Below, piece after piece: positions 21,309-30,070 of a DNA stretch of 41,384 nucleotides. The notes under the pieces were generated by a model, which saw only the letters and a program-made list of their open reading frames with translations, had not been told where the DNA came from and ran no database searches. The DNA is taken from contig JAAUUT010000038.1 of assembly GCA_012031035.1 (NCBI GenBank), positions 1 through 41,384 on the forward strand, given 5' to 3'. Source of the DNA: Candidatus Altimarinota bacterium (lineage in GTDB: Bacteria > Cyanobacteriota > Cyanobacteriia > Cyanobacteriales > Microcystaceae). The translations under genes were made by a program, and so were the position numbers. Numbering within the stretch: the first letter of the stretch is position 1; every line of letters starts with the position of its first letter.

Positions 21309-22189
21309 TTATTCGTCAATCATTTCTTTAATGTAGGTGGGCAAGCAAAAGGCAGCTTGATGAACCTCTGCATTGTAATAGCGTAGTTTATGTTCTTGGG
21401 CAAATTGTGTCGCTTTAGCGCGATCGCAATTCTTGACTGGATGCGGCCCTTGTTTTGAACAATAAGTCAAACTCCACATTCCTGAAGGATACATGGGAAT
21501 GAAAACTAAATAACAATGAACTTGCTCTTTCCCAAAAACTTGTTTGAGACATTGATTGAGTTCGACAAATGCTTTGGGATTAAAACGGGCGATTCGCTTT
21601 GTACTGTGATGACTCCCCCAGGACGCAAGCAACGATAGACATCTTCATAAAACGATCGCGTAAACAGTCCTTCCGATGGTCCTACAGGGTCTGAGGAGTC
21701 AATGATAACTAAATCGTAAGCAGCATCGGCGGCCTCTGCGACAAATTTAATCCCATCGTCAATCAGTAAGTTTAGTTTGGGATGGTTAAATGCTGAAGAG
21801 ATTGTCGGGAAGAATTGCTTAGAGGCCCGTACTACTGCTTCATCGATTTCTACCATCGTGATGCGTTCGATTTCTGGGTAGCGGACTAGTTCCCGAATCG
21901 TACCCCCATCGCCAGCCCCAATAACGAGTACATCTTTGACATTGGGGTGCGTCTGCATGGGGACGTGTACGATCGTTTCATGATAAGATGCTTCATCTGC
22001 TTCGGTACACATGACCATGCGATCGATGGTCAAGATTTTTCCATTGCCATAGGTATCGAAGACTTCGACTGTTTGATAAGGAGACTCTTCTTTGAACAGG
22101 CGATCGCCTTTGATATGAAATGATAGCGCCATCTTCCCGTTGCTATCGATTATCCATTCAGACGGATTGAATTGTTCGGGAGCAGTCAT
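21309..22189 (-). CDS. speE: Spermidine synthase (frame broken at ~21580)
   Basis: Transfers an aminopropyl group from decarboxylated SAM to putrescine. About 293 residues after repair. Seen: the N-terminal beta domain (SPYQTVEVFDTYGNGKILT), the nucleotide-binding motif VLVIGAGDGGTIRELVRY, and the catalytic region YDLVIIDSSDPVGPSEGLF, whose Asp residues match the family. The frame then stops, but one extra base in TT at 21580-21581 restores SPVLNPKAFVELNQCLKQVF and the family C-terminus (YPSGMWSLTYCSKQ, AAFCLPTYIKEMI). It follows ispE after 78 bp on the same strand. Confidence 0.92.
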
Positions 22190-22267
22190 CTTCTAATTAG
22201 TGCGCGATCGCAATTGAACTTCCACCGACTCAGTATACGATGTCAGCGCGATCGGCTCAAGACTCTA

Positions 22268-23215
22268 TCAATAAGAAGCGACCTGAATTCCTGCACTCGA
22301 TAATTGTGTCACCCAAAATTCCAAATCGGGATCGGGAATAGCTTCTCTTACTTTGACCTTAACAAGTTCTGCTTGCTCTCTCGACTCGCATAAAGCAAAA
22401 ACTGTCGGCCCCGAACCCGACATCATCGTTCCCAAACACCCAACTTGTTGAAAAGCTTTGCGCAGTTGGGCGACGGGAGGATATGCAGATAAAACTACCT
22501 TTTCCAAATCGTTGTGTAATAGTTTCCCGATGTTAACACTGTCTTTATGAACGATCGCATCGACTAAAGCACCCGAATGGACTTGGGAGGTACGAGATTT
22601 CACGTCTTCGCTATCGAAAATATAGGAATTGCCAAATTGTTGCTTGTAAGTGTTATACGCCCAAGCCGTCGAGACGGATAAGCTACGGTATTTTGCCAAG
22701 ACAACCCACAGATTATCTAGATCGATTATCGGATCTAATTGTTCTCCTCGTCCCGTCGCGATCGCGGTTCCTCCCGATATGCAAAAAGGTACGTCCGATC
22801 CCAATTTTGCCGCCAGGGTTTGCAATTGAGGTACAGTGAGTCCGAGTTCCCACATCAGGTTAATTCCGACTAAAACCGCCGCCCCATTGGTCGAACCGCC
22901 TGCTAGCCCTGCTGCAACGGGAATCTTTTTGTCGATAGTAATATCTATCCCGCCGTAATTCGTTGCGATTTTGGGAAATTTTTCTTGCATTAATACGACA
23001 GCTTTGTAGGCAAGATTGCTGGCATCGAGAGGAACTTGCGGATTATTGCAATGGAGGCGAGTTTGTTCGGTTCCGTTGGGTCGCAATTCGATAAGATCGG
23101 CTAGTTCGATGCTTTGAAGAATCATCACCAATTCGTGATATCCATCGGGGCGATCGCCAATAATCTCTAAGTATAAGTTTATTTTGGCTGGGGCACTTAA
23201 TGTATATGAATTCAT
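22268..23215 (-). CDS. ispE: 4-diphosphocytidyl-2-C-methyl-D-erythritol kinase
   Basis: GHMP kinase of the MEP isoprenoid pathway, phosphorylating CDP-methylerythritol; it feeds carotenoid and chlorophyll side-chain synthesis. 315 residues, typical. Motif 1 is the N-terminal [11 protein letters not shown] with Lys; motif 2 is the glycine-rich [17 protein letters not shown]; motif 3 is [14 protein letters not shown]. The start lies 8 bp after the stop of rsmA, so the two are an operon, perhaps including speE. Confidence 0.96.
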   Translation of the reverse strand: MNSYTLSAPAKINLYLEIIGDRPDGYHELVMILQSIELADLIELRPNGTEQTRLHCNNPQVPLDASNLAYKAVVLMQEKFPKIATNYGGIDITIDKKIPVAAGLAGGSTNGAAVLVGINLMWELGLTVPQLQTLAAKLGSDVPFCISGGTAIATGRGEQLDPIIDLDNLWVVLAKYRSLSVSTAWAYNTYKQQFGNSYIFDSEDVKSRTSQVHSGALVDAIVHKDSVNIGKLLHNDLEKVVLSAYPPVAQLRKAFQQVGCLGTMMSGSGPTVFALCESREQAELVKVKVREAIPDPDLEFWVTQLSSAGIQVASY

Positions 23216-23223
23216 CTGTACTC

Positions 23224-24045
23224 TTAACTCGATAGAGAATTACTTAAAGAAATCCATTGGTCTAAGCTTAATTCTTCTGCACGACACTGAGGATTAATCT
23301 TTAGTAAAGTAAAAAGATTATCGAGGCGATCGCTTTCAACCATTGATTTCAAATTATTGCGTAGCATTTTTCGCTTATTAGCAAAACTAACTTTAACTAA
23401 AGTTTGCAAAAATTGAGGATTCTTTGCTGGATTTTGAATAACTTGAGGTTGTAATCGAATAACGGCTGAATCTACTTTAGGCGGTGGATAAAAATCGCGA
23501 GCGGGAACGTCACAAATGTATTCGCACTTCGCTAAATATTGGATCTGTACGGTCAGTGCGCCATAAGCTTTATTACCAGGTTCAGCCGTTAATCTTTGGG
23601 CAACTTCTTTTTGCAATAGCAGTACAATTAATTCATAATTTTCTGGTGCGGGGCTGACAATTGTCCCTAAAAGTTTTTCTAAAATCGGGCCTGTAATGTT
23701 ATAAGGAATATTGGCAACGACTTTATGAGGATTTTGGAAGTTTGAGTTACTAATTAGTAAAGAATTTAAATCTAACGATAAAATGTCTCCTTGTAGAAGC
23801 AAGAAATTTTCGATTTTACCTAATTTTTGAACGAGTTTCTTACACAAATCTCTGTCAATTTCAACTGCTACAACCGAGCGAACTTCTGACAAAAGCCGAC
23901 GAGTTAAAATCCCCGTTCCCGGTCCAATTTCTAGAACGCGATCGCTCTTTTCTAGTCGAGCGGCTTTGATGATATTATTGAGCGCCGTTTCACTGCGCAA
24001 CCAGTGTTGGGCAAATCGTTTGCGAGGGATAGCCTTGATTTCCAT
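23224..24045 (-). CDS. rsmA: 16S rRNA dimethyladenosine transferase (KsgA/RsmA)
   Basis: Dimethylates two adjacent adenines near the 3' end of 16S rRNA during small-subunit maturation. 273 residues, usual length. RKRFAQHWL opens the protein; SAM motif I is [15 protein letters not shown]; the catalytic motif IV is [10 protein letters not shown]; the C-terminal domain has [14 protein letters not shown] and the [13 protein letters not shown] region. First gene of the rsmA-ispE pair; it is divergent from the sucrose-phosphate phosphatase gene across 170 bp. Confidence 0.96.
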   Translation of the reverse strand: MEIKAIPRKRFAQHWLRSETALNNIIKAARLEKSDRVLEIGPGTGILTRRLLSEVRSVVAVEIDRDLCKKLVQKLGKIENFLLLQGDILSLDLNSLLISNSNFQNPHKVVANIPYNITGPILEKLLGTIVSPAPENYELIVLLLQKEVAQRLTAEPGNKAYGALTVQIQYLAKCEYICDVPARDFYPPPKVDSAVIRLQPQVIQNPAKNPQFLQTLVKVSFANKRKMLRNNLKSMVESDRLDNLFTLLKINPQCRAEELSLDQWISLSNSLSS

Positions 24046-24181
24046 GTAAATTAATAAAACAATAAAAATATTTCAATATAATATTAACTTGCTAAAGATA
24101 ACATTTTTCAAACCTTAACTGCTAAGCTTATAAATGGTCGCCATAAGAGCATTGTTTACAAACACATTAATACGCTTTTAA

Positions 24182-24214
24182 GTTCATAATTCATCATTCA
24201 TAATTCATCATTCA
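24182..24214. repeat. AATTCAT-type repeat before the SPP gene
   Basis: Tandem CATAATT/CATCATT units end one base before the ATG at 24216. Bases 24184-24205 are identical, over 22 bases, to 31961-31982 and to the reverse complement of 31655-31676. Confidence 0.8.
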
Positions 24215-24215
24215 A

Positions 24216-24965
24216 ATGGTTTCATTTTTATTCATCACTGACTTAGACAATACCTTAGTTGGCGACGATCGCGCCCTCGAAACCCTCAATCAAAAACTCG
24301 ATCGCCATCGCAGCGAATACGGAACCAAAGTCGTCTATGCGACGGGGCGATCGCGACTCCTTTACAAACAACTAGCCCAAGAAAAATCGCTACTGCCCCC
24401 AGATGCCCTAATTACCTCTGTCGGGACTGAAATCTACTTTAACCCCACCGACGAGAAAGCAGACCCTCAATGGATGCAAATCCTCTCTCAAGGGTGGGAT
24501 AGAGATGAAGTTTGCGCGATCGCGGGTCATTTTGCCGATTTAGTTCTGCAACCATCTTACGAACAAAATAGTTTCAAAGTGAGTTACTATCTCAGCGAAC
24601 AAGCTGCGATCGAAGTTCTTCCCAGATTAGAATCAACCTTATCAAAGAATGGCTTACAAGCCAAAATAGTCTACAGTGGAGGTCGCGATCTCGATGTTTT
24701 ACCCCGTCAAGGAGATAAAGGACTCGCCGTACAATTTTTGCGACAAAAACTAGAAATTGTTGCCCAGCAAACCGTTGTCTGTGGCGACTCCGGTAACGAT
24801 ATTGCCCTACTGCAAGGCGAAGAACGAGGCATCATCGTTGGCAATGCTCGACCAGAATTACGACAATGGTATCAACAAAACCAAACCGATTATCGCTACT
24901 TTGCTCAAACTCATTACGCCAACGGAATTCTTGAAGGTCTACAATACTTTAATTTCCTTGAATAA
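24216..24965 (+). CDS. spp: Sucrose-phosphate phosphatase
   Basis: HAD-superfamily S6PP phosphatase, 249 residues, the size of the single-domain cyanobacterial enzyme that releases sucrose, a compatible solute, from sucrose-6-phosphate. Motif I is FITDLDNTLVGDD (nucleophile and general-acid Asp); motif II is VVYATGRS; motif III Lys is in PRQGDKGLAV; motif IV is VVCGDSGNDIALL. The ending YANGILEGLQYF matches the family. No sucrose-phosphate synthase gene is nearby. An AT-rich repeat abuts the start, and no Shine-Dalgarno site is visible. Confidence 0.88.
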   Translation: MVSFLFITDLDNTLVGDDRALETLNQKLDRHRSEYGTKVVYATGRSRLLYKQLAQEKSLLPPDALITSVGTEIYFNPTDEKADPQWMQILSQGWDRDEVCAIAGHFADLVLQPSYEQNSFKVSYYLSEQAAIEVLPRLESTLSKNGLQAKIVYSGGRDLDVLPRQGDKGLAVQFLRQKLEIVAQQTVVCGDSGNDIALLQGEERGIIVGNARPELRQWYQQNQTDYRYFAQTHYANGILEGLQYFNFLE

Positions 24966-25048
24966 GAAGCGATTGAAATTAAGGAGTTCAGTAGTTCAGT
25001 AGTCCAGCGAAATTTCGCGTCTTTACAGTAGTTTAGGAGAAGAGAAAA

Positions 25049-25151
25049 CTGATAACTGATAACTGGTCACTGGTGAGGCAGCGCGCAGAAAGGCGGTTTC
25101 CGTCAAGGAGCGACTGCCGTTGGGCGAAAGGTCACTGTTCACTGGTCACTG
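25049..25151. repeat. Composite REP-like element in the ruvA leader
   Basis: Copies of ACTGATA and GGTCACTG flank a GC-rich core (25075-25125) whose ends are roughly inverted (GGCAGCGCG near 25076, GCGACTGCC at 25110-25118). Such cores between GTCACTG-like repeats are common interspersed elements in cyanobacteria. It ends 3 bases before the ruvA start at 25155, leaving no normal ribosome binding site. Confidence 0.65.
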
Positions 25152-25154
25152 AAA

Positions 25155-25796
25155 ATGATTAACTACCTCAAGGGCAAGATAATTGAAATCGTCAAAAATA
25201 CTAACAATCGGATTATTTTAATTTTAGAAGTCAATGAAATTGGCTACGAAATCCAAATTCCTTCTCGCCTTGCTCGACAATTATCGACGGATAATTTAGA
25301 AACGCTGCAAATTTTTACGCACCTACAAATACACGAAGATCGACAAACCCTTTATGGATTTGCATCAGCAGCAGAGAGAGATTTATTTCGTCAATTAATT
25401 AGCGTCAGTGGAATTGGTACGCAACTAGCGATCGCGCTTATCGATACGTTAGGATTAGAAGAATTAGTGCAAGCGATCGTCACGGGAAATCTTAAAACCC
25501 TCTCCAAAACTCCTGGCGTAGGCGTAAAAACAGCAGAAAGAATTGCCTTAGAACTCAAAACCAAACTAGCACAATGGCGGCAAATAGTTGGCGTAACCGT
25601 TTCTACTTCATCTGCCATTCCTTCGGCTGAAATTATAGAAGATGTCGAGATGACTTTGTTAGCATTGGGATATACAAACGAAGAAATTAATCAGGCATTA
25701 TCTGCAATTAGTCAGGATAATCAACTATTAAAAAATCGGCAAGTAGAAGAATGGATTAGAAGCGCGATCGCGTGGTTGAGTAATGAGAGTAGTTAA
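25155..25796 (+). CDS. ruvA: Holliday junction branch migration protein RuvA
   Basis: DNA-binding subunit that targets the RuvB helicase to Holliday junctions. 213 residues. Domain I is an OB fold (MINYLKGKIIEI, QIFTHLQIHEDRQTLYGF); domain II has two helix-hairpin-helix motifs (LISVSGIGTQLAIALID and LSKTPGVGVKTAERIALEL); domain III, which contacts RuvB, is at ~160-213. ruvB is not adjacent, as is usual in cyanobacteria. The start is defined by the family N-terminus; an interspersed repeat abuts it. Confidence 0.95.
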   Translation: MINYLKGKIIEIVKNTNNRIILILEVNEIGYEIQIPSRLARQLSTDNLETLQIFTHLQIHEDRQTLYGFASAAERDLFRQLISVSGIGTQLAIALIDTLGLEELVQAIVTGNLKTLSKTPGVGVKTAERIALELKTKLAQWRQIVGVTVSTSSAIPSAEIIEDVEMTLLALGYTNEEINQALSAISQDNQLLKNRQVEEWIRSAIAWLSNESS

Positions 25797-25834
25797 ATGT
25801 ATAATATTTTTCTGGGTTTGTGTCGCGATCGCAA

Positions 25835-26274
25835 CTATTGAACCTCAATAATTAATCTTTGATTGACATAACCGCTACCGCCTGTTTGTTGACTTACTTG
25901 AGTATTAGGCCCGATAAATTCAATTTGCACAGAATCGCCAGTAGGACGATATCTTGCAGAAATATTAATTTTATGTTTGCCAAGACCGAGATAAGGCGAA
26001 AGATTAATTTTTGTTTTGTTATTAAGCGATTGAATAAACTTTCCATTTAACTCAATTTTTCCGGTTAATTGAGTTCCCGTTTTGTTGTACTTACGCAGAG
26101 AAAATGGGGGTGTCTAAGCTGGTCTGCCTCAAGACTAATCGTTGTCTCTTGCGTTTGTTGTTTGAGTTGAACCGTTTCAGCAAACGAGGAATTTTCGACG
26201 TTGACCGGAACAGAAGCACAAGCAGCTAAGACGAGAGTATAGGTCATGGCAAGTAACAAAAATCTTAGATTCAT
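25835..26274 (-). CDS. Small lipoprotein (frame broken at ~26106)
   Basis: About 146 residues after repair. The N-terminus (MNLRFLLLAMTYTLVLAAC) is a lipoprotein signal with lipobox LAAC. The remainder looks like a beta-rich exported domain (GKIELNGKFIQSL, YLGLGKHKINISARYRP, GSGYVNQRLIIEVQ). The frame breaks in GGGGG at 26106-26110 (a C run on the coding strand); one more base gives HPPFSLRKYNKTGTQL and continues to TAG at 25835. I do not recognise the family. It is the last of four consecutive small exported-protein genes on this strand. Confidence 0.7.
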
Positions 26275-26335
26275 AAATCTAAATTGCCCCCATTTAACGA
26301 AGCTAAATCCTTAGCACGATTCTGAATAAATGATT

Positions 26336-26722
26336 TCAATCTCGCCAACGCTCGGCAGGATTGTATACGTCAATGCCGGGATTGCTTCTGATTTGAACGG
26401 TAGAACCGCCGTTTCCCTCAGAATCAGAATTGTTGCTACTCTGTTGGCGATGGCGGACGGTACGGTGCTGTCTTACTGGGCCGTCGCCTCCGATATTTCC
26501 TTGTACGCCTCTAGTAACGCTTGCGTTTCCCTGACAGGATGGGTCGCTGTCCATGGCAACATCATTAGAGCGGTCTGTTGGTTCTTTAGAACCGCTAATG
26601 TTGTATTGTACGGAAACATCAGCTTGAACGCATTGTGCTACTGCCGAATCCGAAACAAAAGACCCAACTGTCAGAAAACTAGAAGCCGCTAGGAAACCAA
26701 GTGTTAATGCTTTGAATGGCAT
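26336..26722 (-). CDS. Small secreted protein, unknown family
   Basis: 128 residues with a Sec signal peptide (hydrophobic to ~28, probable cut after AVA). The mature part has two cysteines (QCVQ, DPSCQG), which could form a disulfide. It begins with a beta-like stretch (ADVSVQYNISGS), and the rest is rich in Gly, Asn, Ser and Gln (VQGNIGGDGPV, STVQIRSNPGIDVYN). The start is supported by AGGGAGA six bases upstream. No family recognised. Same strand as its neighbours, with a 24-bp gap after the gene at 26747-27085. Confidence 0.72.
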   Translation of the reverse strand: MPFKALTLGFLAASSFLTVGSFVSDSAVAQCVQADVSVQYNISGSKEPTDRSNDVAMDSDPSCQGNASVTRGVQGNIGGDGPVRQHRTVRHRQQSSNNSDSEGNGGSTVQIRSNPGIDVYNPAERWRD

Positions 26723-26746
26723 TAGAAATCTCCCTGATGGATAAAT

Positions 26747-27085
26747 TTAGCGACAATAAGTAGAAGTGCTAGATCTCGTTACAGTGCTACCCGAACGATT
26801 AGTTTGCGTCGTCTCTTGACGAACTACGCTACCTCTACCAGAACAATTGATGCTGCGGCGGTAACGATTCCAGTCAGAATAGGAACGCGAGTAAGGATAT
26901 CTTCTCCAACGCCGTCTGGTGTAGAAATATTTATCGCTATCTCGTTCCGTTGTGATTCTGACATCTCCCGCCTGAACATCTATGTCACGGGCAATGGCAG
27001 TTGCCCAAGGAGAAGCGGCAATGCCGATCGCGGGAAGATATAATGCGATCGTCATTGACAAAAAGATAATTGGCTTTAAAAACAT
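26747..27085 (-). CDS. Small secreted Arg/Tyr/Ser-rich protein
   Basis: 112 residues from ATG 27085 (GAGG eight bases upstream; a TTG at 27100 is less likely). Signal peptide to ~25. The mature part has a very basic, aromatic middle (YFYTRRRWRRYPYSRSYSDW) and a Ser/Thr-rich tail with two cysteines (INCSGRG, TYCR). No known family. The basic patch could bind polysaccharide or nucleic acid outside the cell, but that is a guess. Confidence 0.7.
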   Translation of the reverse strand: MFLKPIIFLSMTIALYLPAIGIAASPWATAIARDIDVQAGDVRITTERDSDKYFYTRRRWRRYPYSRSYSDWNRYRRSINCSGRGSVVRQETTQTNRSGSTVTRSSTSTYCR

Positions 27086-27144
27086 TGGTTGAACCCTCAA
27101 CCTTAAACTCGAAAAAAATAAGGGAGAAGAAGTTTAGACTCTTG

Positions 27145-27178
27145 AATTAAGCCGTCGGAGCCTCTTTCGGCGTTAATT
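27145..27178. other. Conserved CCTC-loop hairpin, copy 1
   Basis: Stem arms GTCGGAG (27154-27160) and TTTCGGC (27165-27171) around loop CCTC, with C-G at 27153/27172 and an outer AATTAA/TTAATT pair (27145-27150, 27173-27178). Three of the seven inner pairs are G-T, which pair as G-U only if the plus strand is transcribed. A second copy with the same loop is at 27775-equivalent position 31775-31796. Confidence 0.5.
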
Positions 27179-27283
27179 TGAAGTCATTTATATCTAAGCA
27201 GCTTGCTATTTTTGATACGTGACTTCTTTCTCCCGCAATGTACAATGGAGTTAGCTACAGATTGAAAAAGTGATGGAGATTTC

Positions 27284-27305
27284 AACCCTGTTTAAACACA
27301 GGGTT
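27284..27305. terminator. Hairpin after the curlin-like gene
   Basis: Perfect 8-bp stem AACCCTGT / ACAGGGTT with a 6-nt loop, starting 6 bases past the stop at 27311 on the minus strand. There is no T-run, so it may stabilise the mRNA end or terminate only weakly. Confidence 0.4.
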
Positions 27306-27310
27306 GTTTA

Positions 27311-27645
27311 TTAATCGCAACCCCAATTACACGAACGACGGTTAGGGCCTCGGTTTTGGCGAACGTTTTCTTGGCGAACTTTTTGTTCGACTGTATTGCC
27401 AACGCCGTATTGATCGGTTAACTGATCGCTATTTTGGACATCGCCAGTATTACCATTTGATAACCGCGTTGGGACGCACGGTTTTTCTGAATAGTGGACT
27501 GACCTGCGTAGTTATCTCGACCTGTTTGATAAACAGTTTGGCGAGAGTCTTGTATTACAGCACTATCATTATCATCCGCATGAGCGGGAAAAGAAGTAAG
27601 ACCTAGAGCAGTTAAAGTAAGTAAACCTAAGATAAGCTTTTTCAT
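27311..27645 (-). CDS. Small secreted protein with curlin-like repeats (frame broken at ~27456)
   Basis: 111 residues after repair. Signal peptide MKKLILGLLTLTALGLTS..AHA, cut after residue ~23. Two segments fit S-x5-Q-x-G-x2-N, the core of the curlin (CsgA/CsgB) repeat: SRQTVYQTGRDNYA (34-47) and SDQLTDQYGVGNTV (73-86). The mature protein is Gln/Asn-rich and ends in two cysteines (SCNWGCD). The frame stops early because TTT at 27456-27458 is one base short; restoring it gives GYQNGNTGDVQNSDQ. No CsgG-like exporter lies in the window. A functional-amyloid subunit is possible but based only on the pattern. Confidence 0.65.
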
Positions 27646-27882
27646 GATTGACTATCGATCTCCCGATTGTTAGTTGCTTTGTGAAAGCTAACTTAGCGCT
27701 TAATAAGCTTCGACTTGTGAGGGCGTTTAGCGTTGGCACTAAGTTGTTTAACTTCGATAATCTAAGAATAATTCTCTGGTTTTGGGATGTCAGTCCCAAT
27801 TTAAGTGGAAATCATAAGCTACTTACAAATCAGTATTTTCACGTAAGTAGAAAAGAGTAGAAATAAGTAGAGTCGGATTTCC

Positions 27883-29919
27883 CTACTCCAACCCCGCTTG
27901 CCAAAGCTGGATCGTTTTGTCACCACTTCCACTCGCTAACATCGTTCCATCGGGAGAAAATGCGATCGCATAAACTGACTTTGAATGCTTTTTAAGTGTA
28001 GCGATTTCTTGTTTGGTGTCGAGATTCCAGAGTTTGATGGTACTGTCAGCACTTCCACTCGCTAACGTCTTGCCATCGGAATTGAAAGCGACAGCAGCGA
28101 TCGCTTTTTGATGTCCTTCCAAAGTGGCAATTGCCTGTTTAGTATCTAAATTCCAAAGTTGAATTGTCTTATCCCCACTGCCGCTGGCTAATATTTTGCC
28201 ATCGGGAGAAAATGCGATCGAATAGACCGACTCTGAATGTCCCCTCAAAGTAGCAATTTCTTGCTTGGTGTCGAGATTCCAGAGTTTGATAGTTCTGTCA
28301 GCACTTCCACTCGCTAACATTTTACCATCGGGACTGAAGGCGATCGAACCGATCGGTTCTGTGTGTCCTTCGAGAGTTGCAATCGCCGTTTTTGTTTCTA
28401 GATTCCAGAGTTTGATAGTTTTGTCAGCACTCCCACTCGCTAACGTTTTACCATCGGGACTAAAAGTGACAGTAATGACGGAATCTGAATGCCCTCGCAG
28501 AGTCGCGATCGCTTTTTTTGTCTCTAGATTCCAGAGTTTAATGGTTTTGTCCTCGCTACCGCTGACTAATGTCTTCCCATCGGGACTGAAGGCGATGGAA
28601 ACAACCCATTTTACATGTTCTTTGAGGGTGGCTATCGGCTTTGCAGCGCCCTGCGGGATCGCTTTTTTTGTTTCTAGATTCCAGATTTCGATAGTCGTAT
28701 TGAGATCCACACTTGCTAAAGTTTTGCCATCGGGACTGAAAGTAACGGAATTAAGCCACCCTAAATTCCCTGTTAATGTTGCGATCGCAGTTGCTCTCTC
28801 CCAAGAAACTCGTTTTTTATCTGTAGGAATTGGTTGTTTATTTGAGGAAACTTGTGGAGTTGGCGTAGCAATATTCGATACGATTTTTACTCCTGTATAA
28901 CTCACCCATCCTAACACTCCGATCGCAACTCCTACGGCAAGCTTCTTTTTGGTGATTTTTGACTGTTTTGGTAAAGGTAATGGCGGCGGTGACTTAACTT
29001 GTAAATCTTTTAAAACTTCTTTTGCCGAAGGATAACGCAAACTAACATCTTTTTGTAATAATTTATCGAGAATTTTTTTCAAGCGATCGCTAATTGGACA
29101 TCCTATCTGTCCTTGCCAATTGTTAGTCCAACTGTATCCATATTCCGTCCACAGGTGTAGTGGATGAACCTTAGTCAGTAAATGAAAGCAAGTTGCTCCT
29201 AGACTGAATAAATCGCTGGATGGATAAACTTCACCGCCTTGAAGTTGTTCTAAAGGTGCATATCCGGCAGAACCAATAATTGTTCCCGTTGCACTCGTTT
29301 TCACTGCTCCCGAAAATTGCTTCGAGACACCGAAATCAATTAACACTAACTGTTCTTTTTTTTCTCGTTCGGAACCGGACTCAATATCGAGGAGAGTCCG
29401 ACGCATGATATTTTCTGGCTTAATGTCTCGGTGAATTACTCCGCGATCGTGGATAAACTGAAGAACGGGTAATAAACTTAGCAATAGTTCTTCAATCTCA
29501 CTTTCACTCCAATTTTCCCGTTGTTCTAATTCTTTGGCTAGATTCAGTCCATCAATAAACTGCTGTACTAGATAAAAATAGTCATCCTCTTCAAAGTAAG
29601 CATACAATGTCGGAATCTGAGAATTTTCTTCGCCTAATTCTTGCAGTTGTCTTGCCTCTTGTTCAAATAATTGAACGGCTTTATTTACTTCCCATGTTCC
29701 CCGAACCTTCGGTGCTAATTGTTTGACAACGCAGTGTTGATTGAGTTTATCTAGATCTTCTGCTAGATAGGTTTTCCCAAAACCCCCTCGCCCCAGTGGT
29801 TTGACGATACGATAATGACCCCGCAACCGAGAAACGATTTTTGTACCGCAAGCTTGACAATAACTAGTTTCGTTAGGATTTAGGGGATTACGACAATCAG
29901 GATTGAGGCAGCAAAGCAT
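27883..29919 (-). CDS. Ser/Thr protein kinase with C-terminal WD40 repeats
   Basis: Membrane-anchored Hanks-type kinase, 678 residues. An N-terminal zinc ribbon (CLNPDCRNPL..YCQACG, ~4-27) is followed by the kinase domain (~36-310): glycine loop LGRGGFGKTY, Lys in CVVKQL, catalytic HRDIKPEN, DFGVSK, and APLEQLQGG in the activation region. A Pro/Lys linker and one membrane segment (~327-349) lead to seven WD40 repeats (379-678), mostly 42 residues each (FSPDGKTLASGS, TIKLWNL). This layout is common in filamentous and unicellular cyanobacteria. Repeat 1 has eight extra residues (IPQGAAKP). Targets unknown. Followed by the small secreted-protein cluster 237 bp downstream. Confidence 0.93.
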   Translation of the reverse strand: MLCCLNPDCRNPLNPNETSYCQACGTKIVSRLRGHYRIVKPLGRGGFGKTYLAEDLDKLNQHCVVKQLAPKVRGTWEVNKAVQLFEQEARQLQELGEENSQIPTLYAYFEEDDYFYLVQQFIDGLNLAKELEQRENWSESEIEELLLSLLPVLQFIHDRGVIHRDIKPENIMRRTLLDIESGSEREKKEQLVLIDFGVSKQFSGAVKTSATGTIIGSAGYAPLEQLQGGEVYPSSDLFSLGATCFHLLTKVHPLHLWTEYGYSWTNNWQGQIGCPISDRLKKILDKLLQKDVSLRYPSAKEVLKDLQVKSPPPLPLPKQSKITKKKLAVGVAIGVLGWVSYTGVKIVSNIATPTPQVSSNKQPIPTDKKRVSWERATAIATLTGNLGWLNSVTFSPDGKTLASVDLNTTIEIWNLETKKAIPQGAAKPIATLKEHVKWVVSIAFSPDGKTLVSGSEDKTIKLWNLETKKAIATLRGHSDSVITVTFSPDGKTLASGSADKTIKLWNLETKTAIATLEGHTEPIGSIAFSPDGKMLASGSADRTIKLWNLDTKQEIATLRGHSESVYSIAFSPDGKILASGSGDKTIQLWNLDTKQAIATLEGHQKAIAAVAFNSDGKTLASGSADSTIKLWNLDTKQEIATLKKHSKSVYAIAFSPDGTMLASGSGDKTIQLWQAGLE
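27886..28785 (-). repeat. WD40-coding tandem array, 126-bp period
   Basis: Seven DNA repeats of about 126 bp that encode the WD40 blades. Blades 2-6 are each exactly 42 codons, and several stretches are nearly identical in DNA, so the array probably changes by recombination or gene conversion. Confidence 0.85.
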
Positions 29920-30070
29920 ATATTGAGATATAAGACAAAAAAGAAAAAGCTTAGTTTTTCATTTCGTTGAGAGTGGCTACTGAGTTACTGGGGTGAAATC
30001 CCTCGCGAAGAATAGTTAAAATGAGTGAGGCGCTCGATAAAATTCCCTTTTCCTTATAGAAACAAGATAT

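Noticed and set aside
27886..28785. Regular repeats resembling a CRISPR array
   Set aside because: The 126-bp period is explained by WD40 codons; there are no spacers or cas genes.
28265..28900. Long plus-strand frame opposite the WD40 region
   Set aside because: Shadow created by the repeat composition of the real gene.
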